DNA from: Actinobacteria bacterium UBA7422
GTDB lineage: Bacteria > Actinomycetota > Actinomycetes > S36-B12
Direction of reading: 5' to 3'
Length of the DNA: 5,048 nt
Assembly (NCBI GenBank): GCA_002469525.1
Contig: DKME01000137.1
Span: forward strand, 1 to 5,048
Part shown: positions 1-5,048 of the stretch, piece after piece
How the letters are laid out: every line of letters begins with the position of its first letter
How positions within the stretch are numbered: position 1 is the stretch's first letter
Program-made: the position numbers and the translations under genes
The notes under the pieces: generated by a model
Seen by the model: the letters and a program-made list of their open reading frames with translations, nothing else
The model's database searches: none
What the model was told of the DNA's origin: nothing

Positions 1-684
1 CGGGTCGGCCAGAATTGCGCTGGAAACTTCACCTGATTTTGATGTAGTCACGATATTGACCACACCTGCAGGAGCACCTGCACGCTCAAGAATCTTACCG
101 ATCCATAGTGCGGTGAGCGGGGTCTCACCCGGTGGCTTGACCACCGCGGTGCAACCCGCTGCCAATGCTGGCCCGAGCTTGCGGGTGATCATTGCAGCGG
201 GGAAATTCCAAGGCGTGACCATGTAAGCAACGCCCATTGGCCGGTAATCTGTGATGATCGTCTTGTCACGATTGGGGGCATAACGAAAGTCACCTTCAAC
301 TCGAGGTGCTTCCTCGGAGAACCAGCGGAAGAATTCTGCGGCGTAGAGCGCCTCGCCCATTGCATCGCGCCAAGCTTTGCCGTTTTCCAGCGTAATGAGA
401 CGAGCACAGTCGTCAATTTCAGAGACCATGATGTCAAATGCTTTGCGCAGGATTTCCGCTCTGACTCGAGCCGGGGTGAGCGACCAAGTCTGGAATGCCT
501 CATGCGCGGCGTCAACTGCTTGAATCCCCTCGGTGACACCTGCATCGCCGATTGTTGCAAGAGTTCCATAGGACGCTGGGTTGATCACGTTCAGTCCCGC
601 GGCTGTCTGGATCCACTCGCCACCGATCAGCAGGCGGGTTGGTGTGCTAGCCGGAAGAGCTTCAGAGAGCGCAGAAGTAGACAC
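1..684 (-). CDS. NAD(P)-dependent aldehyde dehydrogenase, succinate-semialdehyde dehydrogenase type (3' part missing at left edge)
   Basis: The first 228 codons of an aldehyde dehydrogenase are present and run without a stop from a GTG at 684 off the left edge. These enzymes oxidise an aldehyde to its acid in the cytoplasm. The best match from memory is the GabD branch, which converts succinate semialdehyde to succinate in GABA breakdown. Visible landmarks are an N-terminal LIGGEWI (19-25) and INPA (34-37), TLENGK (98-103), EFFRWFSEE (117-125), TPWNFPAAMITRKLGPALAAG (157-177; Asn160 is the expected oxyanion-hole residue), and KPPGETPL (183-190; Lys183 is the cofactor-binding lysine). The catalytic Cys and general-base Glu lie beyond the edge, so activity cannot be judged. 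The start is supported by AAAGGA five bases upstream. The gene is divergent from the carboxypeptidase gene. The family call is firm, but the substrate is inferred; another semialdehyde dehydrogenase is possible, so no symbol is given. Confidence 0.9.
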   Translation of the reverse strand, partial: MSTSALSEALPASTPTRLLIGGEWIQTAAGLNVINPASYGTLATIGDAGVTEGIQAVDAAHEAFQTWSLTPARVRAEILRKAFDIMVSEIDDCARLITLENGKAWRDAMGEALYAAEFFRWFSEEAPRVEGDFRYAPNRDKTIITDYRPMGVAYMVTPWNFPAAMITRKLGPALAAGCTAVVKPPGETPLTALWIGKILERAGAPAGVVNIVTTSKSGEVSSAILADP

Positions 685-689
685 GATAT

Positions 690-695
690 TCCTTT
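690..695 (-). promoter_or_regulatory. Ribosome binding site of the aldehyde dehydrogenase gene
   Basis: On the minus strand AAAGGA is followed by five bases (ATATC) and the GTG at 684. This fixes the GTG as the start. It contrasts with the carboxypeptidase gene on the other side, which has no such site. Confidence 0.7.
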
Positions 696-716
696 CGCGG
701 AATTGGTTGCAGTCCA

Positions 717-722
717 AATGTA
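717..722 (-). promoter_or_regulatory. Candidate -10 box (TACATT) for the aldehyde dehydrogenase gene
   Basis: TACATT on the minus strand matches the TANNNT consensus. Transcription would start near 710 and leave a leader of about 26 bases holding the AAAGGA site. No convincing -35 hexamer lies 16-18 bases upstream; that stretch is occupied by the inverted repeat at 723-745. The position is an inference from motif and spacing. Confidence 0.35.
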
Positions 723-745
723 GTCCCCATGCTCTAGAGGGGGAC
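723..745. repeat. Inverted repeat GTCCCC-N11-GGGGAC, possible operator
   Basis: Six-base perfect arms (723-728 and 740-745) are separated by 11 bases that contain the palindrome CTCTAGAG (732-739). The two symmetries are not concentric. The element directly abuts the candidate -10 box of the aldehyde dehydrogenase gene and fills the spacer where a repressor would block RNA polymerase. Arms this short can arise by chance, so an operator role is only suggested by position. Confidence 0.25.
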
Positions 746-801
746 AGAGTGAGCCGGCCTACCGGCCGTGGTGCCTTAGCCGCAAACAAGGACGTCGGGG
801 T

Positions 802-807
802 TAGCAT
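802..807 (+). promoter_or_regulatory. Candidate -10 box (TAGCAT) for a leaderless carboxypeptidase transcript
   Basis: TAGCAT ends nine bases before the ATG at 817, so transcription would start at or within about three bases of the start codon. The TAG of this box is also an in-frame stop, which rules out a start further upstream. No purine-rich ribosome site lies at normal distance; the nearest G-run (797-800) is 16 bases away. A -35 hexamer is not obvious. Confidence 0.4.
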
Positions 808-816
808 TGTCCGGTC

Positions 817-2004
817 ATGCGAAACCAATCTCACACGCGCTCGATCCGCTTAGGCTGTATTGGCCTCATTGCAGCATTCGGGCTGGGACTTGGCCCGGGT
901 CCTGCAGTTGCGGCCCCCGGCGCGACACCTGTTGGAGGTGAACAACTCACTGGCAAGGGAAAGATCGTCAATCTTGGTCAAGGTTCAGATCCCCTACCCG
1001 ACGTCTTTGCGAAAACATGGGTTGTCGCCAATGCAGACACCGGTGAGATCTTGGCCGCGAAAGGTCCACATATTCTGAGATCACCGGCGAGTACTTTGAA
1101 AACCCTGACCGCCCTCACCCTCATGCCACAAATGGACCCGGAGATGTTAATCAAGGCAAAAAAGCGTGCGGTAAACACCTACGGCAGCAAAGTCGGTTTG
1201 GTGCGTGGGCGCGACTACACCGCGAACGATCTCTTTTACGCACTGCTTCTCCCCAGTGCCAACGACGCAGCCATGGCGCTCGCCCAAGGGGCCGGAAGTA
1301 TCAAAAGCACTTTGGCACAAATGAACGAGTTGGCCGACTCACTGGGCGCACTAGATACCGTGGCAAAAAATCCGAGCGGGTTAGATGCTCCAGGGCAGGT
1401 TTCTAGCGCATATGACCTTGCAACGATCGGTCGTACCGCACTCACCCTGCCCTACCTCCGCGAAGTGGTTGCCACCAAGAAGCACGAGTTCTCCAATAAG
1501 AAGAAATCCAAGACCATCTACACCCAAAACCGAATGCTATTGGGTGACTTCAAAGGCACAATCGGCCTGAAGACCGGCTACACCACAAAGGCCGGACGGA
1601 CATTTATCGGTGCGGCAGAACGCAAGGGAACGACCTACGTTGTCTCACTCATGGGAATCAAGGAAGCTAGCGCTAGCGCGGCGGAGAAACTGCTGGGTTG
1701 GGCATTTGCCAATGCGGACACCGTCACCCCGATTGGGGTTTTGGGACAAAACACTACTGCGGCAGCGTCCTCTGCGTTGGTTGCCCAAACCACCGAAACG
1801 CAATCTCCTGCAGACGCTGCACTAGCCGCTGTGCCAACGAACACCGTAACTGCGGGTTCAAACCTTGACGGTCTGGCCATCGGTTGGATGTTGCTCTTCG
1901 CCGCAATAATCGCGTTTATACTATTTGGGGTCAAGTCAGCTTTCACTACTCGAAAGAACCGAAACCGACTCACCAACAAAGGCAAAGTCAGCCTTGAAGG
2001 TTAG
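817..2004 (+). CDS. D-alanyl-D-alanine carboxypeptidase (peptidase S11, penicillin-binding protein), membrane-anchored
   Basis: This is a serine D,D-carboxypeptidase that removes the terminal D-Ala from peptidoglycan stem peptides outside the membrane. All three active-site motifs of the S11 family are present: SxxK as STLK (nucleophile Ser92, Lys95), SxN as SAN (147-149), and KTG (252-254, followed by YT). The conserved NPSGLD (185-190) is also present. Residues 1-32 form a signal peptide with a basic start, a hydrophobic core and an AVA/A cleavage site. After the catalytic domain (about 55-295) comes an Ala/Thr/Ser-rich linker (about 311-350), one membrane helix (about 353-373) and a basic cytoplasmic tail. 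The PBP5-type C-terminal beta domain is absent; the C-terminal helix takes over anchoring. The length of 395 residues is normal for actinobacterial members. The start is fixed by an in-frame TAG at 802 and by the signal peptide; there is no ribosome site. Its 3' end overlaps that of trpS. DacA- and DacB-type names are used loosely here, so no symbol is given. Confidence 0.95.
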   Translation: MRNQSHTRSIRLGCIGLIAAFGLGLGPGPAVAAPGATPVGGEQLTGKGKIVNLGQGSDPLPDVFAKTWVVANADTGEILAAKGPHILRSPASTLKTLTALTLMPQMDPEMLIKAKKRAVNTYGSKVGLVRGRDYTANDLFYALLLPSANDAAMALAQGAGSIKSTLAQMNELADSLGALDTVAKNPSGLDAPGQVSSAYDLATIGRTALTLPYLREVVATKKHEFSNKKKSKTIYTQNRMLLGDFKGTIGLKTGYTTKAGRTFIGAAERKGTTYVVSLMGIKEASASAAEKLLGWAFANADTVTPIGVLGQNTTAAASSALVAQTTETQSPADAALAAVPTNTVTAGSNLDGLAIGWMLLFAAIIAFILFGVKSAFTTRKNRNRLTNKGKVSLEG

Positions 2005-3004
2005 CCGGGAAACCAATTTTTTCGTAGACAGCGGCGAGTGTTGGTTCTGCTGCTGAGCGCGCCTTCTGGGCTCCCTTGTTCATGAGAGATTCCAATTCGG
2101 CTGGGTCTGTGAGTAATTCATTGACTTGTGAGCGGATCGGTTCGACGACTCCAAGGACAATCTCTGCGGTTTCTTTTTTCAGATCTCCATATCCACGACC
2201 CTCATACTCTGACTCAAGGGTCTCAATTGACTTCCCCGTGATCGCTTTTTGTAACGTCAAAAGATTTGAAATACCAGGCTTGGTCACTTCGTTGAAAACA
2301 ACCGATGCATCCGAGTCTGTTACCGCGCTCTTGATCTTTTTCTCGGCTACCTTGTTTTCGTCGAGTAGGAAGACACAACCACTCGGGCTGGACTTACTCA
2401 TCTTGGAAGTTGGGTCTTGTAAGTCGACAATCCTGCTGGTTTCCTTCACCACCAGAACTTCGGGGACGGCAAAAGTATCACCGAATTTGGAGTTGAATCT
2501 CTGGGCTAAATCGCGAGTGAGCTCAAGATGCTGCCGCTGATCTTCACCGACCGGGACACCGTTGGCCTGGTAAAGCAAAATATCAGCTGCCTGCAAAACC
2601 GGGTAGGTGAAGAGCCCTACCGTTGAACGGTCATTGCCCGCCTTTGAGCTTTTATCCTTGAACTGGGTCATTCGGCTTGCTTCCCCAAATCCTGTCTGAC
2701 ATTGGAGTACCCAAGCGAGTTGACTGTGTGCTGCGACTTGGCTCTGAACAAACACGGTGCACTTTTCAGGGTCAAGGCCGATCGCCAGCAATTGGGCAAA
2801 GGACACGAGCGTTCGCTTGCGCAGTAGTTCTGGGTCGTGGTCGACGGTAATCGCATGTTGATCCACAACGCAGAAGAACGAATCATGTGACTCCTGTAAC
2901 TTGACCCACTCCTGCAGCGCCCCCAGAAGATTACCGATATGAAACGAGTCCGCGGTGGGTTGAATGCCCGAGAAAATTCTGGGCTTTTGATTACTTATCG
3001 TCAC
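1988..3004 (-). CDS. trpS: Tryptophan--tRNA ligase (tryptophanyl-tRNA synthetase)
   Basis: This cytoplasmic class I aminoacyl-tRNA synthetase charges tRNA-Trp with tryptophan using ATP. It is complete at 338 residues, normal for bacterial TrpRS. Signatures in order: IFSGIQPTADSFHIGN (10-25), holding the HIGH-type motif as HIGN (22-25); VDQHAIT (47-53); RMTQFKDKS (111-119); AADILLY (139-145), whose Asp141 aligns with the indole-binding Asp of Geobacillus TrpRS; VGEDQRQHLELTRD (152-165); the KMSKS loop (201-205); and KKIKSAVTDSD (222-232). The start is GTG at 3004, inside the last codons of the upstream transporter gene (14-bp overlap). GTGAGGA 11 bases upstream could serve as ribosome site, so the pair is probably co-transcribed and translationally coupled. 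No T-box or trp leader is visible because the upstream DNA is coding. The last 17 bp are shared with the convergent carboxypeptidase gene. Confidence 0.98.
   Translation of the reverse strand: MTISNQKPRIFSGIQPTADSFHIGNLLGALQEWVKLQESHDSFFCVVDQHAITVDHDPELLRKRTLVSFAQLLAIGLDPEKCTVFVQSQVAAHSQLAWVLQCQTGFGEASRMTQFKDKSSKAGNDRSTVGLFTYPVLQAADILLYQANGVPVGEDQRQHLELTRDLAQRFNSKFGDTFAVPEVLVVKETSRIVDLQDPTSKMSKSSPSGCVFLLDENKVAEKKIKSAVTDSDASVVFNEVTKPGISNLLTLQKAITGKSIETLESEYEGRGYGDLKKETAEIVLGVVEPIRSQVNELLTDPAELESLMNKGAQKARSAAEPTLAAVYEKIGFPANLQG
1999..2022 (+). terminator. Weak candidate terminator of the carboxypeptidase gene, inside the 3' end of trpS
   Basis: GGTT (1999-2002) can pair with AACC (2011-2014) around an 8-base loop, followed after two A's by six T's (2017-2022). 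The stem is only four pairs, weak for an intrinsic terminator. It begins in the last coding bases and stop codon of the carboxypeptidase gene and extends into trpS, because no gap separates the convergent genes. I list it for the T-run and position only. Confidence 0.2.
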
Positions 3005-4334
3005 TTGAATTCAGATCCTCACTGCTCAATTCTTCACTGTCCATGGCATCACTGTCAGTTTCACCTGTCACAACTCGCACTCGCGAAACCCTTCGGGCAT
3101 CAAGTTCGGTTACCTCAAATTCGTGGTTGCCCAATGTGACCTTGTCGCCGATTTGAGGCAATTGGCCCAATTGGGAAATTATGAATCCAGCGATCGTCTC
3201 AAATGGGCCTTCGGGGAGTTCGATCGAGGTTTGATCCTCAAAGTCGTCCCGGTTCAGCAGACCGTCAACGGTGATTTCACCCAGGGCGCTGGGCCCGTGG
3301 GCGGGTGCGTCCTCGTCGTACTCATCCTTGATGTCACCAATGAGTTCCTCAACGAGATCTTCCATTGTGACCAGTCCAGCCGTTCCACCGTATTCATCTT
3401 GGACCATCGCTAAGTGGGCGCGAAGCCGGCGCATTTCATTTAATGTGCTCAGCACTTCTTTGCTACTGGGGAAACTAATAACTTCGCGTGCAAGTTTGCC
3501 CACGTGAACCGAGGGGTCTTCAAGGTCAGGATCGAGTAGGTCACGGATGTGAACGAACCCAACTACTTCGTCGGCGCTGCCGCGGATCACGGGGTAACGC
3601 GAATGAGGTTGGTCGGAAATAACCCGGATCGCCTTGGAAACCGAAAGCGATGCGTCCAGGAAAGACACCTCGGTGCGCGGCATCATGACTTCGCGCAATT
3701 CCCTTTCCCCAGCTGCAAAAATATCGTCGATCATTTCGCGTTCCTCAACGCTAAGGTCTTCGTGGGCTGCGACAAGATCTCGCAGCTCCTCACCGCTCAT
3801 TTGTTCCTTGGCAGCCTTGGGGTCAATTCCGAAAAGTCGAACCACCACATTCGTGGAGGCGCTCAATGCTGCGATGAACGGCCGGGTTACTTTGGCGGTG
3901 AACTCAATTGGTCCGGCCACGAAAAGGGCGACCTGTTCGACCCGCTGCAAAGCAATCCGCTTGGGGACCAGCTCACCAAACACCAGTGAGATATACGCGA
4001 TCACCACGGTTGTTGTGATGAACGCAATCGTGTTTGCTGCAGCATCGCTTAATCCCACGTTCTGCATGGGTACCGCAAGTTCCGGCGCAATTGTTGCCGC
4101 GCCGAAACCAGCCGAAATAAAGCCAGCGAGGGTGACGCCGACTTGACCCGCCGCAAGAAACCGATTGGGGTCACGTGTCAACCCAGCGAGGGTGCGTCCC
4201 CGCTTAGAGTTCTCGGCTAGCCGGGAAACTTGACTCTCTCTCAATGACACGAGGGCCAGTTCGGCCGCTGAGAAGAACCCACCGATCAGGACGAACATGA
4301 AGACAACGCCCAAGTTCACCCAGATGTCACTCAC
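2991..4334 (-). CDS. CNNM/CorC-HlyC family membrane protein with CBS domains (putative Mg2+/divalent cation transporter)
   Basis: This 447-residue inner-membrane protein belongs to the DUF21 (CNNM)-CBS-CBS-CorC_HlyC family, old names hemolysin C or UPF0053. Characterised relatives such as bacterial CorC, MpfA and human CNNM act in Mg2+ efflux or resistance; the ion here is inferred. The DUF21 part (about 1-175) has a first helix ending in the conserved FFSAAE (20-25), further hydrophobic segments near 59-80, 99-121 and 134-168, and the signature GELVPKR (120-126). A CBS pair spans about 210-338, with MMPRTEV (217-223), HSRYPVI (244-250) and DEYGGTAGLVTMEDLVEELI (313-332). The CorC_HlyC domain covers about 345-423. 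The last 24 residues are an acidic Ser/Asp/Glu tail. Start: GTG at 4334, with an in-frame TAG ten bases upstream and only a weak AGGG as ribosome site. It is the first gene of a likely operon with trpS. Confidence 0.93.
   Translation of the reverse strand: MSDIWVNLGVVFMFVLIGGFFSAAELALVSLRESQVSRLAENSKRGRTLAGLTRDPNRFLAAGQVGVTLAGFISAGFGAATIAPELAVPMQNVGLSDAAANTIAFITTTVVIAYISLVFGELVPKRIALQRVEQVALFVAGPIEFTAKVTRPFIAALSASTNVVVRLFGIDPKAAKEQMSGEELRDLVAAHEDLSVEEREMIDDIFAAGERELREVMMPRTEVSFLDASLSVSKAIRVISDQPHSRYPVIRGSADEVVGFVHIRDLLDPDLEDPSVHVGKLAREVISFPSSKEVLSTLNEMRRLRAHLAMVQDEYGGTAGLVTMEDLVEELIGDIKDEYDEDAPAHGPSALGEITVDGLLNRDDFEDQTSIELPEGPFETIAGFIISQLGQLPQIGDKVTLGNHEFEVTELDARRVSRVRVVTGETDSDAMDSEELSSEDLNSSDDK
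3016..3022 (-). promoter_or_regulatory. Ribosome binding site of trpS within the transporter gene
   Basis: GTGAGGA on the minus strand lies 11 bases before the GTG of trpS, a slightly long spacing. The same bases encode part of the Ser/Glu/Asp-rich tail of the upstream protein, so the site is kept inside coding sequence. Confidence 0.5.
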
Positions 4335-4340
4335 GGGAAC

Positions 4341-4346
4341 ACCCTA
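4341..4346 (-). promoter_or_regulatory. Candidate -10 box (TAGGGT) for the transporter-trpS operon, possibly leaderless
   Basis: On the minus strand TAGGGT is followed by six bases and the GTG at 4334, which fits a transcript beginning at the start codon. The same bases contain AGGG seven bases from the GTG, so a weak ribosome site is an equally simple reading. There is no clear -35 hexamer. Confidence 0.3.
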
Positions 4347-4381
4347 GATCCCCGCCGACTTTCCCAGTTCCGGGGATGGCC

Positions 4382-4416
4382 GGACAGAATGGGTATTCAT
4401 AAAGCTGATTTTGTCC
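4382..4416. repeat. Imperfect inverted repeat GGACAGAAT-N17-ATTTTGTCC, possible regulator site
   Basis: Nine-base arms (4382-4390 and 4408-4416) pair with one mismatch. A partly overlapping pair, GGGATGG (4373-4379) and CCATCCC (4415-4421), also exists. The repeat lies between the two divergent genes, upstream of both candidate -10 boxes, where a shared regulator could bind. With this arm length and free spacing, chance occurrence in such a gap is not unlikely, so the call is tentative. Confidence 0.2.
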
Positions 4417-4442
4417 ATCCCATCCTGACGGGCTACCCGGGT

Positions 4443-4448
4443 TAGGCT
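4443..4448 (+). promoter_or_regulatory. Candidate -10 box (TAGGCT) for a leaderless amidotransferase transcript
   Basis: TAGGCT ends seven bases before the ATG at 4456, the spacing expected when transcription starts at the start codon. An 8-base palindrome ACCCGGGT (4435-4442) directly precedes it. AGG within the box could act as a very weak ribosome site instead. No -35 hexamer is evident. Confidence 0.35.
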
Positions 4449-4455
4449 CCGTTGT

Positions 4456-5048
4456 ATGCCTTCACCTCGGGTTCTCGTGATCCAGCACGACTTAGACGAC
4501 GCTCTCAACGATCTGGCTAACCCTCTCGTTGACGCTGGCTTGACCATTGACACGTGGTGCACTTGGCAAGACCCTGCACCACCCGGGGCACTTGAGGAGT
4601 TCTCAGGAGTGATTTCAATGGGTGCGGTTACCAGCGTGCTTGATGTTGACTCCAAACCGTGGATCGCCAACGAGATAGCTCTCCTGCAAGAAGCCCTTGC
4701 ACAGTCGATTCCGATCCTTGGGGTGTGTTTCGGTTCGCAAATCTTGGCCACGGCTGCCGGCGGGAGTGTTCGCAAGGGTGAAGTCGTTGAGATTGGTTGG
4801 TGTGACGTCACCATGACCCCCGATGCAAAAACCGACCCACTTTTTAAAGTTTTCAGCCCAATATTTGTTGGAATGCAGTTTCACTATGACACTTTCGACC
4901 TACCCGAAAACGCAAAGGTTTTAGCAACCGCCCAAGGCATGATCCAGGGTTACCGGATCGGTCCGAATGCTTGGGCAACTCAGTTTCACATTGAGGCGAA
5001 TCCGTCAATCGTGTACGGGTGGTTGGGAACCTACCGATCCGAGATCGA
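4456..5048 (+). CDS. Class I glutamine amidotransferase, GMP-synthase-like stand-alone domain (3' end missing at right edge)
   Basis: The first 197 codons of a stand-alone class I glutamine amidotransferase (COG0518-like, as in the N-terminal half of GuaA) are open to the right edge. Such domains hydrolyse glutamine and pass ammonia to a partner synthase. Visible are VLVIQHD (6-12), the nucleophile elbow GVCFGSQ (89-95, Cys91), AAGGSVRKG (100-108), EIGW (112-115), FHYDTFDLP (142-150), and the second catalytic motif QFHIE (176-180, with His178 and Glu180). The catalytic triad Cys-His-Glu is therefore complete although the end of the gene is missing. No ATP-pyrophosphatase domain is expected to follow in this family, but the edge prevents checking. 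Start: ATG at 4456 is the only start codon between an in-frame TGA (4426-4428) and the coding part. The physiological substrate is unknown. The gene is divergent from the transporter-trpS pair, 121 bp apart. Confidence 0.92.
   Translation, partial: MPSPRVLVIQHDLDDALNDLANPLVDAGLTIDTWCTWQDPAPPGALEEFSGVISMGAVTSVLDVDSKPWIANEIALLQEALAQSIPILGVCFGSQILATAAGGSVRKGEVVEIGWCDVTMTPDAKTDPLFKVFSPIFVGMQFHYDTFDLPENAKVLATAQGMIQGYRIGPNAWATQFHIEANPSIVYGWLGTYRSEI

Noticed and set aside
189..569. Minus-strand open frame of 126 codons
   Set aside because: It is a frame shadow of the aldehyde dehydrogenase, which is open over the whole of 684-1 on the same strand and carries the family motifs.
753..766. Hairpin GCCGG-CCTA-CCGGC between the divergent aldehyde dehydrogenase and carboxypeptidase genes
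   Set aside because: A 5-bp GC stem without a T-run is not a terminator. It lies between two divergent starts, and such short repeats are common by chance.
1666..1677. Perfect 12-bp palindrome GCTAGCGCTAGC, containing two copies of the CTAG-bearing hexamer GCTAGC
   Set aside because: It lies inside the carboxypeptidase catalytic-domain coding region and is fully explained by the repeated Ala-Ser codons (EASASAAE). There is no second copy in the window.
2076..2540. Plus-strand open frame of 154 codons opposite trpS, and a similar one at 3634-4146 opposite the transporter gene
   Set aside because: Both are antisense to well-conserved genes, show no domain or ribosome site, and have shadow-like Ser/Arg-rich composition.
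3005..3200. T-box riboswitch or trp-type leader upstream of trpS
   Set aside because: The region upstream of trpS is continuous coding sequence of the transporter gene; no leader hairpin, specifier loop or T-box sequence is visible.
4435..4442. Palindrome ACCCGGGT directly before the amidotransferase -10 candidate
   Set aside because: An 8-bp palindrome is expected about once per 256 positions, so it does not stand alone as an operator.
4344..4814. Minus-strand open frame of 156 codons across the amidotransferase start and the intergenic gap
   Set aside because: The plus-strand amidotransferase with intact catalytic motifs explains this region; the antisense frame has no recognisable features.
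1..5048. Possible new defence, mobile or CRISPR-like system
   Set aside because: All five genes are recognisable housekeeping or metabolic families, gaps total about 250 bp, and there are no tandem repeats, transposase motifs, terminal repeats or tRNA-like attachment sites.

Overview
The window looks like ordinary chromosomal DNA from an actinobacterium (Actinomycetota) of middling GC content. By eye it is somewhat above half GC, well below Streptomyces or Mycobacterium. The evidence is the protein set (a membrane-anchored S11 D,D-carboxypeptidase next to trpS, an actinobacterial-type CNNM/CBS protein, a stand-alone GMP-synthase-like amidotransferase), frequent GTG starts, and start codons lying a few bases after TANNNT -10-like boxes with little or no Shine-Dalgarno sequence. 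I cannot place the genus. A streamlined aquatic actinobacterium is possible but is only a guess. The GC remark is not a computed value.

Layout, left to right: (1) a minus-strand aldehyde dehydrogenase of the succinate-semialdehyde dehydrogenase type, cut by the left edge (1-684); (2) a 132-bp divergent intergenic region with a promoter candidate for each side and a small inverted repeat; (3) a plus-strand D-alanyl-D-alanine carboxypeptidase (817-2004); (4) a minus-strand pair with a CNNM/CorC-type transporter gene (4334-2991) upstream of trpS (3004-1988), overlapping by 14 bp; (5) a 121-bp divergent intergenic region; (6) a plus-strand class I glutamine amidotransferase running off the right edge (4456-5048). 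The carboxypeptidase and trpS genes converge and overlap tail to tail by 17 bp. Coding density is very high and no stretch over 300 bp lacks a gene.

The genes do not form one pathway. They cover central carbon/nitrogen metabolism (aldehyde dehydrogenase), peptidoglycan trimming (carboxypeptidase), translation (TrpRS), divalent-cation handling at the membrane (CNNM/CBS) and an amidotransferase of unknown substrate. Only the transporter-trpS pair is arranged as a likely operon. I found no mobile element, CRISPR array, RNA gene or novel defence-like system. The points worth a second look are gene-boundary architecture: likely leaderless starts, nested overlaps, and inverted repeats between the divergent genes.
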